From contig JALJCO010001053.1 in assembly GCA_023101725.1 (NCBI GenBank), positions 1 to 64,000 of the forward strand: a stretch of 64,000 nucleotides of DNA, read 5' to 3'. Below the pieces are notes generated by a model. That model searched no databases. It saw only the letters and a program-made list of their open reading frames with translations, and was not told the origin of the DNA. The DNA comes from Atherinomorus stipes (taxonomy: Eukaryota > Chordata > Actinopteri > Atheriniformes > Atherinidae). Of the stretch, positions 35,201 to 47,000 are shown one piece after another; the first letter of the stretch is position 1, and each line of letters begins with the position of its first letter. The position numbers and the translations under genes were made by a program.

Positions 35201-35783
35201 CTCTAATTCGGCTAACCCTCTCAAATAAAAAGCTGTTGTTTCATTTGTGAATTCCTAAAATACACCGCCCACGGCGCTAGCTAGCACAATGATCCCCTTA
35301 ATGAAGTCTAAACGGTTTTAAATTAAGAGCAATTTAGAGGCTCAGATGTACGCCGAATGAACAAGTAAACTCCATTGATTGAGTAAGTATCTTAATTTCT
35401 ATCTTTCAATGCAGCAGAGTGTAAATATACCTTTGGTTCATCCTATTTCTAAATGTAGGACAGGGTTCTTTCCATACCAGAGAGGGGCACATAATTAGCG
35501 CAGGTCTCCGTGTGGAAACTTTAGCCAAGGTCGCTTCACTCACCTCTTCTGTGGCCGTTGGGCAGTAATACACGAGCACCACAGTGGACAAGATATTGAC
35601 CAAAAGTCCGACAATAGTTAGTGTGTTTGGTGCAATCCATGTCGGTATTTGCTGGACCAACCAGTTCCAGTAGATCTGACACGGTGGTTCAAACAGGGAG
35701 CGACCGGAGGCGCTGTATTTATGCTCCTCCAGCCGCTTGAGTTGTGCGGGTGACAGCGGCTCCGGCCACAAGAAATGTGTCAT
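23116..35783 (-). CDS. CHPT1: Cholinephosphotransferase 1, complete
   Basis: Integral membrane enzyme that makes phosphatidylcholine from CDP-choline and diacylglycerol, the last step of the Kennedy pathway. Exons, in transcript order on the - strand: 35783-35544, 33447-33300, 33208-33067, 29310-29226, 28793-28662, 28575-28417, 28319-28194, 23232-23116. All have GT-AG borders and phases that join without a break, giving about 382 residues against about 406 in human. The CDP-alcohol phosphotransferase motif (D-G-x2-A-R-x8-G-x3-D-x3-D) is complete in the second exon. Several hydrophobic segments follow. Assignment to CHPT1 rather than the paralogue CEPT1 rests on synteny with GNPTAB and MYBPC1 and on the diverged C-terminus. 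Confidence 0.95.
23290..23595. repeat. TCCATC/TCATCC pyrimidine satellite, left part
   Basis: Diverged tandem units such as TCCATCCATC, CCTCATCC and TTCATCC fill this block, so the + strand is almost pure C and T. Long frames here, rich in S, P, H, I and L, are composition artefacts. The array stops at 23595 against an LTR-like element and resumes at about 24195. Confidence 0.85.
23596..24163 (-). mobile_element. Solo LTR, - strand
   Basis: Read on the - strand, the element starts TGTGACAGATGG and ends TTGCCACA. It has a TATA box in TGTATATAAAGG (about 23770-23760) and an AATAAA in GCTGAATAAATGTAAAGC about 75 bp downstream (near 23680). The TG...CA ends, TATA box and poly(A) signal in this order are those of an LTR of about 568 bp. 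No clean target duplication and no internal gag/pol sequence are visible, so it is interpreted as a solo LTR of unassigned family. Confidence 0.6.
24195..24850. repeat. TCCATC/TCATCC pyrimidine satellite, right part
   Basis: Same diverged unit types as 23290-23595 and the same strand bias. Together the two halves give about 960 bp of pyrimidine-rich tandem repeat in the CHPT1 last intron. Confidence 0.85.
24851..26355. other. CHPT1 last intron, no repeat or exon recognised
   Basis: AT-rich intron sequence with no coding similarity on either strand. A retroposon-like end (AATATAAATAAAGC near 26270) may be present but is not supported further. Confidence 0.5.
26364..26992. mobile_element. hAT-like element with perfect 8-bp target duplication
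   Basis: Terminal inverted repeats TAGGGATGC (26364) and GCATCCCTA (ending 26992). It is flanked by the perfect duplication ATTAAAAG at 26356-26363 and 26993-27000. 629 bp, no transposase. About 26525-26800 is a second, nested element related to the MITE at 20593-20943. Confidence 0.85.
26525..26800. mobile_element. Palindromic MITE nested in the 26364-26992 element
   Basis: Shares TATGAAAATATC, ATATTTCAGTGTATCGATAT and the GATACCGCGTTTTTAAATG stretch with the MITE at 20593-20943, and likewise has inverted arms. No intact target duplication is seen here, so the boundaries are approximate. Confidence 0.55.
26993..28193. other. CHPT1 last intron, proximal part
   Basis: No coding or repeat feature that I can support in this stretch, which leads up to the donor of the exon 28319-28194. 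Confidence 0.5.
29600..30045 (-). repeat. Interspersed repeat with a coding-like fragment
   Basis: Inverted copy of the repeat at 8985-9900. The - strand frame 29828-29604 begins [20 protein letters not shown] and contains [13 protein letters not shown] and [10 protein letters not shown]. It resembles an N-terminal basic module I associate with fish transposon-derived proteins, but the family is not certain. Both copies are degraded. Confidence 0.5.
31246..32868 (+). mobile_element. Tc1-like transposon with about 200-bp IR/DR ends
   Basis: Long inverted repeats: outer CAGCTGTGTGAAAAAGTTTT (31246) against CACTTTCACACAGCTG (ending 32868), with inner direct-repeat motifs GTGTGAAAAAGTGATTGCCC (near 31439) and its complement near 32665. 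TA precedes the left end at 31244-31245; the right flank is TG. This IR/DR layout and the 1.62-kb size fit a Tc1 element. The transposase is decayed. Confidence 0.9.
31630..32654 (+). pseudogene. Tc1 transposase, degraded N-terminal half, readable C-terminal half
   Basis: The frame 32205-32654 reads [20 protein letters not shown], then [20 protein letters not shown] and [20 protein letters not shown]. It holds the second and third catalytic acidic residues of a DD34E transposase (D in NNDPEHT, E in PIEMLW). From about 31630 to 32204 the same gene is broken by stops and indels. Confidence 0.8.
33300..33447 (-). CDS. CHPT1: CHPT1 catalytic-motif exon
   Basis: Encodes [20 protein letters not shown] followed by [20 protein letters not shown] and DHGCDAVST. 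All acidic residues of the CDP-alcohol phosphotransferase signature are present: the Asp before GKQAR, and both Asp residues in LFDHGCD. The product should therefore be catalytically competent. Confidence 0.95.
34055..34143. repeat. Two adjacent perfect hairpins with a 17-bp tandem duplication
   Basis: Hairpin 1 has 16-bp perfect arms GCTCAGCTTCTCTTTC (34055-34070) and its complement (34077-34092) with a 6-nt loop. Hairpin 2 has 13-bp arms GCCTTGCCAGAGT (34097-34109) and its complement (34131-34143). Within it GCCAGAGTAGACACTCT is repeated twice in tandem (34102-34118, 34119-34135). It lies in CHPT1 intron 1. Confidence 0.75.
34144..35543. other. CHPT1 intron 1, distal part
   Basis: Contains a T run at about 34370-34388 and a moderately long + strand frame at 34724-35188 (154 codons). 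The frame has no recognisable similarity and no exon signals, so I do not call it a gene. Confidence 0.5.
35544..35783 (-). CDS. CHPT1: CHPT1 first coding exon
   Basis: 80 codons beginning [20 protein letters not shown]. The ATG at 35783 is chosen because sequence upstream in this frame has no earlier ATG and no family similarity. The exon includes the [14 protein letters not shown] motif, the amphipathic lead-in [15 protein letters not shown] and the first membrane helix, ending YYCPTATEE before a gtgagt donor. Confidence 0.93.
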
Positions 35784-36075
35784 TATTATTCTGCCTCGTC
35801 GCTCCTCAAAGTATCGCAAATAAGTCCCCGATACTCCCGGGTTGCGCCTCCGGAGGGGCTATAAGTTCTCTGGGCTGATTCCGAAAAGGTAGCAGATCAT
35901 TTGGCATTTATAGCAGGTCGAGCCGCCGAGGCCATTTCTACAGCGGAACCAAAGGCTGTCGATAGTCCGTACGTTTCTGATCGAGGTGCGTCCCGGCAGG
36001 AAGCAATGGTCCGGAAGGAATAACACGACAGTACCGGGAAGTTTAAACGCCGATCATTTGCAGCATCTTTACTGT
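35784..36075 (-). promoter_or_regulatory. CHPT1: Probable CHPT1 5' UTR/promoter
   Basis: Directly upstream of the CHPT1 start and richer in G, C and CpG than the AT-rich DNA beyond 36100 (for example CCCGGGTTGCGCCTCCGGAG). This is consistent with a TATA-less CpG promoter. No transcription start can be fixed from sequence alone. Confidence 0.45.
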
Positions 36076-37216
36076 GGGAGCTATCCTAACTGTACTGCTA
36101 CGTGGTTGATTAGTTTCAGATTAACGTAAATGGCCAAACCCAACAGTATTCAACAGATAATAATGCTTCCACCGCTAATACGGATTATGAGTTATTATTA
36201 TTAGCGATGTGTGAAGATTTTGCAGATGACCAAAGTGTTTTATCATTAATTAATTGACTGTTTGGTTTTAGAAATGAAACTTTAAAATACGTAGCACTAA
36301 TTTAAATGTGGATGTAAATTCCCTTAAAGTAAATCCTTACTTTGAGAACCTCATTAAATCAAATTTTTTTGGGGAAAAAAACCTATCAAAGCAGGTGTAG
36401 CCCAAAGGGATGATCTGGGGTTGTGTTTCTAACATGGGCATTTACAGATTCTCCAGGGGTTCTTGAGAAAATGATTTTTAGAAATGTATAACCTGTTCAT
36501 TTAAAAAAAAAAAGGTTTTTAATCATCTTTCCAATTTACTGTATCTTACTTTAGTTTGTATGATGAAGTCAGGATTACCAGAGACGTGGAAAAGTATGCA
36601 TATTTGAAATAACTTCTAGATCTGAAAAGGTTTCTCTGATCATGTGAAATAGTGGATTTTTCTGTTACCTGGGATTAGATGTTTTGTGATTTTGTAGGTC
36701 CATAATGATCTGAAAGTTGTTATACACATGAAAATAATTAAATATACGTATACAAGTGTAAGAAAGTAAAATAATAAAATTATAATATATATATGTATAG
36801 AAACACAGATAAAAAAACTAAAATATAAGTTCTTTATCAAGCATATAACAGAATTTATGATCTATGTAATATGTATGAAGTTAACATTTTTAAAAAGATA
36901 CAGTATATAAAATTGACTAATTTCATTATTTCAAACATAAAATCTTGTTAAATTGGTATATATTTGATCAAATTCATATATATTAACTGATATATATGAA
37001 AATATAAATGAAATTAAGATAAGAAGGTAAATAAATAAAATGAAATAAAGTAGATGTGTAACGGCGAACAAATTGTTAAAACTTAACACTCATTTTGATC
37101 AAACTTCAGGTTCATAATGTTTTCTGAAAGGATGGTTTATTAAATGGATCCATTTTGATGATGTACTACTTATTTTCACTAAAATAAAGATAAATGTGGA
37201 ATTTTCAAATGTAAGG
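36076..37216. other. Short AT-rich intergenic spacer between CHPT1 and MYBPC1
   Basis: Very AT-rich, with TATA-type low-complexity at 36710-37050. No ORF or repeat end that I can support. CHPT1 and MYBPC1 lie in tandem on the - strand, so this holds the MYBPC1 terminator side and CHPT1 upstream DNA. Confidence 0.5.
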
Positions 37217-37913
37217 TTTATTGTAATCCACATGTCATAATTACAGCGGTAAAGGCATGCACATATGATTGAACCTCATTCATATCTCAGCCAAATTTGA
37301 GTCCAAAAATCATAATGTGTCATGCAGAACATGGACAGTGTGTAAACCTCTACATTTTCTCACATATTTAATTAACCTGCACAGAAAAAAATAAATGATG
37401 ATTCAATTCAACACTTTCCTTTTTCCAACAAAACTTAAATCTGTTATTTTTTTCTTGCCATACAGAAGTTCACTGCCAGCACCAAGACTTGTTTTATACA
37501 TTCCTGTTTCTTTTCTTGTAGACCCCAAACAAAAAGTATCATCTTCAGCAAACACTCCCCCCAAAAAGAAAAAAATCCACTTGTAAATACTGTAGGTGTG
37601 AGTCACTGTTGGTGCTATATGTAATTTGTTTTTTTTTGTTCACACAACATCCTTATTAAAGCTAGAACCAAAACACTGCTGACATGCATCTGAGCTGACA
37701 CAAAGTCTTGCAAACATAACAAGGTGACAAAGAAGACGAAGTGCCTTTTTTTCAAGCTTCAAACACAGCATGCCACACCAGAGTGCAGTACACCCTCCCC
37801 CACACCCCCGTCATCCCTTCATCCGTGATCGGCAGGCTGGCATCAGAGGGTGTGAGGAGGGTCGCTAATGGCGGCTGATGTCTGCAAAGTGTCTCATTGC
37901 TCTGCCTGCAGTC
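37217..37913 (-). other. MYBPC1: Probable MYBPC1 3' UTR with poly(A) signal
   Basis: Extends about 700 bp below the stop codon to AATAAA (complement of TTTATT) at 37222-37217. There are no repeats and no competing frame. Confidence 0.5.
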
Positions 37914-38011
37914 TTACTTCTCTTGCTCAACAATCTTCGTCTCATTCATGTACTTATCAATCAGGTGTAGAGGCACTCCGCGTTGCATGAGCTCGTAGAA
38001 GGTGAATCCTC
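37914..38011 (-). CDS. MYBPC1: MYBPC1 terminal exon, distant C-terminal tail
   Basis: Completes the split glycine codon after C10 and encodes [20 protein letters not shown] then [11 protein letters not shown] and TAA (37916-37914). It has a tttgtcccacag acceptor and lies 7.9 kb downstream of the C10 exon. The tail is not part of the Ig fold. Human slow MyBP-C, as I recall its main form, ends soon after C10, so this looks like an alternative C-terminus. Confidence 0.85.
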
Positions 38012-41000
38012 CTGTGGGACAAAATAGGATGAAATACAATGTTGCTGGGAAGGATAGAAGCATATGTGGAGAAAGGAAGGAGAGGAGTTGAAGAGGTTGG
38101 AAAGATACTGAGAGCTCTTAATGCTACATATGGAGTGAAGAGGGAGAATAATGGTCAAAATAGCTAATCACCACAATGCACACTCAATTTCTGAATCCAT
38201 TTAACCCAGTTCCATAAACTGATTGTCCAGGTATGGTGTTTTTTGCAGATTAGAATAAAAGTTTTAATCCTTGCAAGTAGAGATAAATACTTCCAACTCG
38301 GGAATGACAATGCAAACATGCTGATGTTTAACAGCTGGGATGTTTTCCATGCTCACTATCAGACAATCGATGAGAAGCACCGAACACCAAGCAAAGATAT
38401 AGATATACTGAAAACGAGGTCGTGGTAAATGTGGTATTGCATTGAAAAATCACATGGATCAGACTCTGGTAACCAGGAATGTTTGTGTTTGATTTAGTGG
38501 GAAAGTTGGGAAAGACATAATGGGTCAGATTTTTGAGACAATCCATGTTTCAGAAAAAAATTAAGTAAATGTGGCATCTGATGGAGGTAAAAAAAAATCC
38601 CATTAGTTTCATGGATTCATCATTTCATTTGGCACTATAAATATAGGTAAATTGCTAGCTAGTCCAGTAGAAAGAAAGGATGGACGATACCAACATTTTT
38701 CCTGTTGATACAATACGAGTAGTTAATGGTACGTTTTCATCAAAAGTGATACAGATACCGATACTTTTTGTCCCTTAAAATAAGATCACATTTTACAGTG
38801 TGCATTAATATCAGTATTAAATATAAGTTAAACTTGAGAACAAAAGTGGAAAAAAAAGTAGATTACAGTAAGGCTACTGGAGAAAAAAAATTCTGAGAAA
38901 AGTCTAATCTAAAAATATTTCAATCTCAGAATTCTGACTTTTGTCCAGAACATTAAAAAAAAAAAAAAAAAAATTCAGGAATTTTTTTTTTCAATTTCTG
39001 AAAAAGTCAGAATCCTGACTTTTTTCTCAGAATTTTATTTTATTTTTTCTTCAGTGGCCCTAATCCTTTTCCGTAAGAAAGAAAAGCTTTTAAAACAATA
39101 GTAAATTGGATTGATGGGTAAATTAAACAACAAAAAAGATTAAAAACATCTTTCAATATTCAGTGGAAAATGCAAGATATAAAATGTAATGGTAATGTTA
39201 TAATTTTCAAAAACATAATGTGCAATAACCTGCATTAAACCCCTGAAAAAAATAGCAAAACATAATCATCATCACTAACAGCAGCAGCATCATTGTGGCA
39301 TCTGATTGGCTACCACCATCATGTGACACAGAAGCAAAAATCTGGCTGCTTTCACATAATTTCATCGCCTAAAACCCTCAGAAGTGAAAACAAATTGCAT
39401 GTTTTGTATGTGTACATACTAAAAAAAAGTAAAGAATCTGATATTTTGTCTGGCTGGTATCGATATGCCCATTCGTAGTTGGAGGCTTTTAGGAAAAAAA
39501 TATGGTAAATTTAACAGTTGAGGGAAGCTGGGAAATAAATCAAGTCATCTGCATAGATTCTCTTCCAGGGTATCACAATTGTTTTTACTTAAAGTAAATT
39601 CAGATTTAGTTTATATTTGTTTGGAGACCACCACTTTCATACAATTTTTTTGTTAATCCATTTAACAAATAAAGTGCTAGTTGGTTTTAACAGTGGCAGT
39701 AGATTGGAAAAGGTCACATAAATTCATCGTCTCAACAGAAATGTGCACTCACAAAATAAATAAATAAAATTGGATACTCTGTTTACTATATCATATGTAG
39801 TTACTGTAGTGGGAAAAAGTGGTAAATGATAGGAGTCAGGGAATCAGCTGTGTTATATGGAGTCATGAATGTTAGCAATCTGTGTTATTACAGAATCGTT
39901 CAAATACTTTGTCTGGAGACCACAAGTGTTACATAAATGAGGAACTGGATGGCAAAATCAGACCGCCCATAGAGCACACAGATCAACCCTCTGTGTACCA
40001 CAAATACTATTTAGTTTAAATCAATTTAGAAATCACAGATCAAATTCGCTCTAAATGTGAAAGTAGATGGTAAAAAGCAAAGAGTCAAATTTATTTTTGG
40101 ACCACATACAGTAAGTATTTTCACTTTATTTTAGACTATCATTACAAAATGAATAGTGACACCTTTGTTCAGTTTTAATGCAAATAGATTTGGCAAATGC
40201 TAGGAATAATGGATGTACCACTGTAAAAGGTAACTGGATCATGTGGCTACTTTTTATTTTTTCATGGAGCATAGGTAGTATCATGGCAGTATAGAATATC
40301 ACGGTTAATTTTGGAAACATTGTCTGACTTGTTTAGAATTTGCAGTAAAAGAAATACGAAAAAAATTTGGAATGCTGGAAAAATGTACATTTTATTCATG
40401 AACAAAAACACCAGCATCCAGTTTGACCATCTGCCTTGTCCTATGTCAACAGAGACTCCTTCTGATTCTCTGAATCTTTTGATGATATTATACAGAATAA
40501 ATGTTGGGATCCTTAAAACTTTAAATTTTACAAAGAGGAACTTTTTAAAAAAATTGTTCCACTATTTTCAGACTCATTTTGTCCATTTTTACATCCGAGA
40601 GACTGCCGTTCTGAAATGCTCCTTCTATACCCAGTTACTTACCTCTTGCCACAGTTAGCATCATTAATTGTTTAGTGCTCCTCCAGTTGTATTTTTATTT
40701 TGCCAATTACTTTACCAGCCTTTTTGATGGCCCTGTTTCAAATTTTTATAGGTGTGTTGCCTCAATCATGATATTTTCCATAAAATATCTCCATTTGTTG
40801 TTTAAGTTTTATTGAGAATAAAATATAGCTTTATAAGATTTGCAAATCCTTGCATTCTGTTTCAATTTATATTTTACCTAATTTTTGGGGGAATATTTGA
40901 CCACACTGCTGACACCAGAAGAGCAGAAAAAGAAAAGTGCCACTGTTATCGATATTCTCTGGGAAACACTGTTTTAACTTTTTTTCTTGGGACTCCATCC

Positions 41001-44000
41001 AAAAGTATTTGAGATATTTTTAGTCTGAACCAAAGCAGTTTCATTGACCAACAATGCCAACTTAAAGACACACTTAAGCATGGTTTTCAAAATACGCATA
41101 CTTAAAATTGCATAACAAATTCCCGTTACAAATACAGCAAGACAGTGTACACATTTTCCGGTGCAATTCATGGCGGGACAACAATACCAAGAGCACACTC
41201 TGAAATAACTGACAATACAGAGCTGTATGGAACTGGGACACAGTTTACAGGAAAAACACAATTGATTACACAATCAGGCACAACACAGGCCCACAATCTG
41301 AACAAACTCCAAATCCACAAATGGCATCCTTAGTCAACTGTAGCAAGCAAGGGACAAGAACAACTGTGCTGCCTCTTTATGCATACAGCACTCACCAGGC
41401 CGGTCCAAGCACCAAATAAAAACTAAATTAAAGGTACAGTATGTAAAAAATCAAAGGTTAGTGGCAGAAAAATGTGATATATAATTCAAAACTGTGTTTC
41501 TCTTGATGTGTAATCACTGCTCTAGAATAGCTGATAGATGTTTATTTTCTTAGAATGAGTCATTTATATCTACTTGCTGGGTGGTGCACATATGGAGGCT
41601 GCCATATTTGTTCCATCATTTTTACTACAGTATCCCTGAATGGACAAAGCAATGTTTGTAAAGTAAAAACCCTCTGAACTATTGAAACTAATTTATCAGC
41701 TTTGTTTCATGGTAGTTAGAGCACTGTTTGGGTTCAGTAATGCCTTAAAAGACATTAAAAATAGTTAATCATCGTCCAGTCGTAGCTACACCTGAGACCA
41801 CTCACAGATGACAACATCTTAATGTCTGGGGGAATTTTGGCCACTAACAGCCACCATACATTCACAACTTGAAATATGAAATCATTTGAAACAAAACATC
41901 TTTTCTTTCAAATACCCATCTTTACCACTAGATGTCAGTAATTCTTACACACTGTACCTTTAAGTATGCGGTCTTTGAATGAATCATGTTGCTCAGGAGC
42001 CAGTGTATTCATAGCATTATGAATCCCTACTTCCACAGACAGTTGTCTTAAATTCTCAGCAGAGGTTAGAAAAGTGGGAAAACATTTTACTTACCTTCTT
42101 TCTGTCATGAGTTACATGAGACATCTTCTAAGAGTTCACGTGATTTTACATTAGAAAAATACGTTAAAATAATCCAAGCTGAGTTATTTAAGTCAGCCAG
42201 CTAAGAGATTCCTCCTGACAAAAGCTGCCATGCAAATTGACGTGTACTTTCTCTGTATTCTCCGCTAACTGGTGAAAGCGAGGTTACACAGGCTGGCTGA
42301 AAGATGCATAATGAATGATATAAGCTTCATATGCCAAAACCATATGAAAGCTTACCTTATATGAGAACAAAAATTCACAATTCTTGAGTTTGGACTGGGG
42401 GAGAGAGAAGAGAAGAGGGGTTAACAAAATGTTTACATGGAGTTATATGCTTGCACCAGGGAATACTGGTGAGTTATTACTGAAATATTTATATGAGGAG
42501 TTAACTGTGTAGAATATAGAAGACACTGGAATCTGTGGGGAAAAGTTTAAGATGGAGACATTAGGTCATAAAAACATTGCGGGTCTGTGCGTTGAGGTCG
42601 TGTGCTGTGATGATGAACAGGATGGCTGGATGGACTGGACTGGATAGAGTTGTATGAGAACACAAAGGATAAACATCTGCACATTGTGGTGATGAAAAGT
42701 GTCACCAGATATTATGTGTACAAAGCACACATGGACAAACTGTTATTATTATTGGTGTCGAATTTGATAATGGGGAGCAGCCAGTTGCACCAGATTTTCA
42801 TAAGTTCAAGTTACTGACTAAAAAGAACAAAATAAGTAGTTTCTATTAAAGAAGGGCTGATTAGCTGCCTTACATATTGAAAGACTGACAGCTATGCTGT
42901 AAATCTTTATATCTTTAGGAGCAAACGGTTCAAAAGATGATGTAATTTCTTTTAATTTTCCAGAACTGGAAAAGGCATCCCTATTTTCTATGCAGCTGTT
43001 TTTATTTTGGCTAGCTGTGTTCGCATCCAGAGACTCACTGTGGCGCCTCCTTGAATGTTGATATTATCCTGCTGTAAAGACATTATGCTCTACTAACTCG
43101 TGTCCAACTTTGTATCCATCCTCTAAAGCAGTGGTTCCCAAATTGGGGGTCGGGGGTCTAGGAAAATGTCAGGGGGTTGCCTGATCATTGTAAAAAATGA
43201 AAATAGAGCCTACATTTGTTAAATGTAATAGGGGGTTTTAAGTGCGATCAAACTTAACGCATTATTGCAAAGAGATTAATCTGTGAAATTAACACATTGA
43301 TGTATTAATTGTTGCATAAATAACTAAGTCATTACTAAAACTATATTAAAAATCTGGTATCATCTCAATGAGAACAGCTGATTTTGGGCATGTACATGCC
43401 TTGTCACAGCTCACAGCAGTGAACCAAATCTAACAGAAAACATTGATCCTCCTTATTTATTAAGTTTTACATAGTTTTCAAGTCTTACATTCAAAATTTT
43501 TTATCATTGGGTGTAAAGAAACAAAGTTATTAAAGGTGATATTGTGGATGAAATTATCTAATAACCTATTGTCAGGTGTTACTTTGACTCTGGTGTGTCG
43601 ATAATCTTTTTCTTACATATTCTTGTGATTACATGTTATATCTGTAAGGGTCTAATCTTATGTGGTGCCAGTCGTCTGAGTAAACTGTTTAAAAACATGC
43701 TGAACACAACCAAGGACAGAGTCCTGCAGACAAGACTCAGAGGAGCAAATCTCTCAGTGTGGCTCTCTGCTTGCAAAGCCACATCTGCTTATGTTCTTGT
43801 TAATTACTTTGTCAATAAATCTATTCTTTTATTCTTTCTCATCAGGCTCTTGTTATTTCTTTTTTGTTCCACAACACTATATTAATAATTCTAATGTGGC
43901 TCTTTCTTGGTGAGAAAAGCTGAATTTTGGCATTGGGGTGGTTCATTCCAGCTGTTAAAATTGACATTATCCTCCTCATTTATGAAGATTTTGACCTTAC

Positions 44001-47000
44001 ATTAAGAGGATGGTCACAGGATGACCTGTTAGATATACCATCACAGGGTGGGAGGCTGAGGGGGTCACGAGTGCCAATGTATCTATGGAATCATGGCGCA
44101 AAAAGTTTAGAAACCACTGCTCTACAGAAAACAGTCAAATCCAAACAGCTTAGATGGGATGGTGCTGGTAAACTGTCTTAGTGTTGGCTATCTACTGCTG
44201 ATAGGAGCAGATCCCATCAATAGAGTAGATCTGAGTGGACATCTACAGTGTGGGCAAGCTGATGCTGTGCTTAAATAGTGTGAAAATTGATGCCACGTGC
44301 CAGCATGGAAAAGGTGCAGACAGGTGGTGGTTTCTTGTTTACAGATGGGGGTTTTATATTTGCAGTTGGGTTTTAACAGGAATTGCATTGATCTTCTTTA
44401 ATGATTGTTTTTCTCGAGATAACGAGATCATTTTCTCCTTCTTACAAGAAAACACAATAAAAAAGACGTACAACCATGTCTGTGCTCCCGTAAAAAAACA
44501 ATTATACACTTGGTTTGAATATTATATTGCGTATCTTCCATAAAGTGAGCTAAATTTACTCTCCAGAACTTTTAGGAGTCAAACGAATACCCCTTTCACA
44601 TTGGCCAAATAACCCGTTTAAACTCGTGAACAATCGGCTTTTAGTGGCAGTGGGAAAGGCTCACTGACCCGCGTCAAACGACTCGGCAAGCGACGTGGGT
44701 TAAAGTTGCCTTCAAACGGCTCGATCCGATCGGCATGCAGTGGGAACACCAGACCTGGGTTGACCCGCGAATTTATGTGATGACGTTGGGCTACATTGTG
44801 ACATCGCGCCAGTCGTGTCTCATATAACGTACCAAAACAACTCTGTTTCAGCCACAAATTCATGTCGCCTGCGTTCCATCTGACCTTGAAAATCATCCGC
44901 TGGTTTTCCTCCATTTTGAGGATGGACAAAGGTGCAACAAGAAAGCACATTGACTACGGCTGTACTCGCTCTCCATTGTTTTCTTTCCTGATTTCTGTTG
45001 TCAGCTGACATCATCAATGCTAACCCAGCATGATGGCGTCATCAGACACACAGCGGTGGGGACAAAGGCCACGCAGCTTGCCAGTGGGTGATCAAACCCA
45101 GCTTTTGGGGGGAATAGAAAAAGGAGCCAAATGCCGATTGCGCGTTTGAAAAACTCATGTGAACCTACCAATTTCAGTGGGAAAGCGGCTTAACAAAACT
45201 AACATTGGTGTAGATTCTCCGTCATCCAGGTCATGGTAATCATAAGAGCTTGCTAAAAGGTAACTGGACTTTTCTTTCTTGATTCTTGCCTTTAGTCAAC
45301 CACTGTATGCTAACAAAGCTAACTCTGGTTAAGACTGAAAGAGGTTTTATGGCATGTCTAGCACACCTGAAACTTTAAAAATGTACCTCAGACAAATAAA
45401 CGCCTTATTGATACTGGAGGACCTAATTACGAAACAATTGCTGTTAAATAAACACGATCAGATTTGCCCCTTCCTAATCAACTCTTAGAAGTATCGATGC
45501 CTCTCCACAAAAGCGTTTGTTTATTGTAAAGGAGCAGCTCAAGACTTGCTCAGATGTTTGCTTAAGCATTTACACACCGATGAAGTTGTGAAATTATGAA
45601 AAGCTGGTGCAACCCTGTGCAAGTACTTACATGTCCACTTCCTGTATCGTTCCTTCGGGAGACTGAAACATGGGTCAAACCCTACGGGATCTTGGAGTTG
45701 GCTTCCCAAAAATTGCCTTTCTTTTTTTACACTCTGATTGATTGTAATTGTGATCGTTAGTGTTGCTGGTTGTCTTTCAGCGTAAAAAACAAGAGATAAT
45801 AAAGGGATACACTTCAATTTTACATCAATACAGAAGCGAAGAAGTACAATTTGGGAAACCAGACTCAGATACACGGATGTACCCACGAGGCACACCAAAA
45901 TCACCTTCTGGTCCAGACTGACCTTTGACCTCCAGTTTGCAGTCCACTTGGGCCTCCCCCAAGTCATTGATGGCCTTGCAGGTGTACAAGCCACCATCGT
46001 AAGGACTGGGTTTCCTGATCTCCAGAGTACACACTCCTTGGTTGCTAAACATACGATAGCGCGGGTCATCGAGGATAGTTATCTTATTCTTCATCCAGAT
46101 CACTTTGGGCTGCAAGTAAAAAACATGTCAGCGGCAGCATGAAAGATGAGCTAAGGGCGTGCAAACTGACCCCTAATGATGCAATTATGGTTTATTAAAT
46201 CTATCTCTAGATATTTATTTTGGTTAGAAACTAATTAGGAAGTACAGGAAATTTGCACCTGTGTGTACAGTTTTCTGAGTTACTAAAACTTCAGTTTGGT
46301 ATCTTGGATGTCGAACTAAGATTGTTTCTGTATTCTAAACATAAAAGATATTAAAAAAAATACCCCCTCGCCCAAAAAAAGATATCTTTTACCGGTTATT
46401 ATACTGCATACCTTTGGGTTGGCGCGGACGCTACAGTTCAGAGTAGCATTGTACCCAGCGATGGCAAAAATGTTGATAAGTGGCTGCGTGAACTTCGGCG
46501 CCTCCTTCAAGTCACGGTCGCTGTACTCTGGAGCTTTCATCTGCATGCCTGTGGGGGTAAGTGTAAAGGAATGGGGTTGTGCATGATACTGTCGCTGAGC
46601 GGTATCATGTGGGAAATTCCCTTTGTGATGAGGGAAAGAAAATGTTTTTTATTCATTATCTGCTGAAACTGAAACACCTCTGTTTAAGGTCCTGTCAGTC
46701 ACGCCACACATCTTGTAAGGTTTAAAAGTGAGACTGTTAATCCGGCTCACTTTAGGGTGGAAAAGATCACTGACAGTACCTTGTTGAAATGTATTGACAA
46801 CATTTCTGGACTTACTGGACATTTTTGTACACAATATTGTGATTTGTTCCAAAGCTTTGACTTTGGAAGCATTTTCCCTCATCAAAACTCAGTGTCAGAA
46901 AACATAGAAAAGGCATTTAGTCATTGAATATTTCAATAGGGGATAATCACGCTTCCGTGTTCCGAACTTCCGGTTTTAAACAGTTAGACAGCCCACTTCC

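Noticed and set aside
43595..43885. 96-codon + strand frame with hydrophobic C-terminus
   Set aside because: It falls entirely inside the solo LTR; the collinear LTR at 48729-49060 does not preserve the frame.
45539..46069. 176-codon - strand frame overlapping the C10 exon
   Set aside because: It is in the wrong frame for the Ig domain and runs through the splice donor; a shadow of the real MYBPC1 exon.
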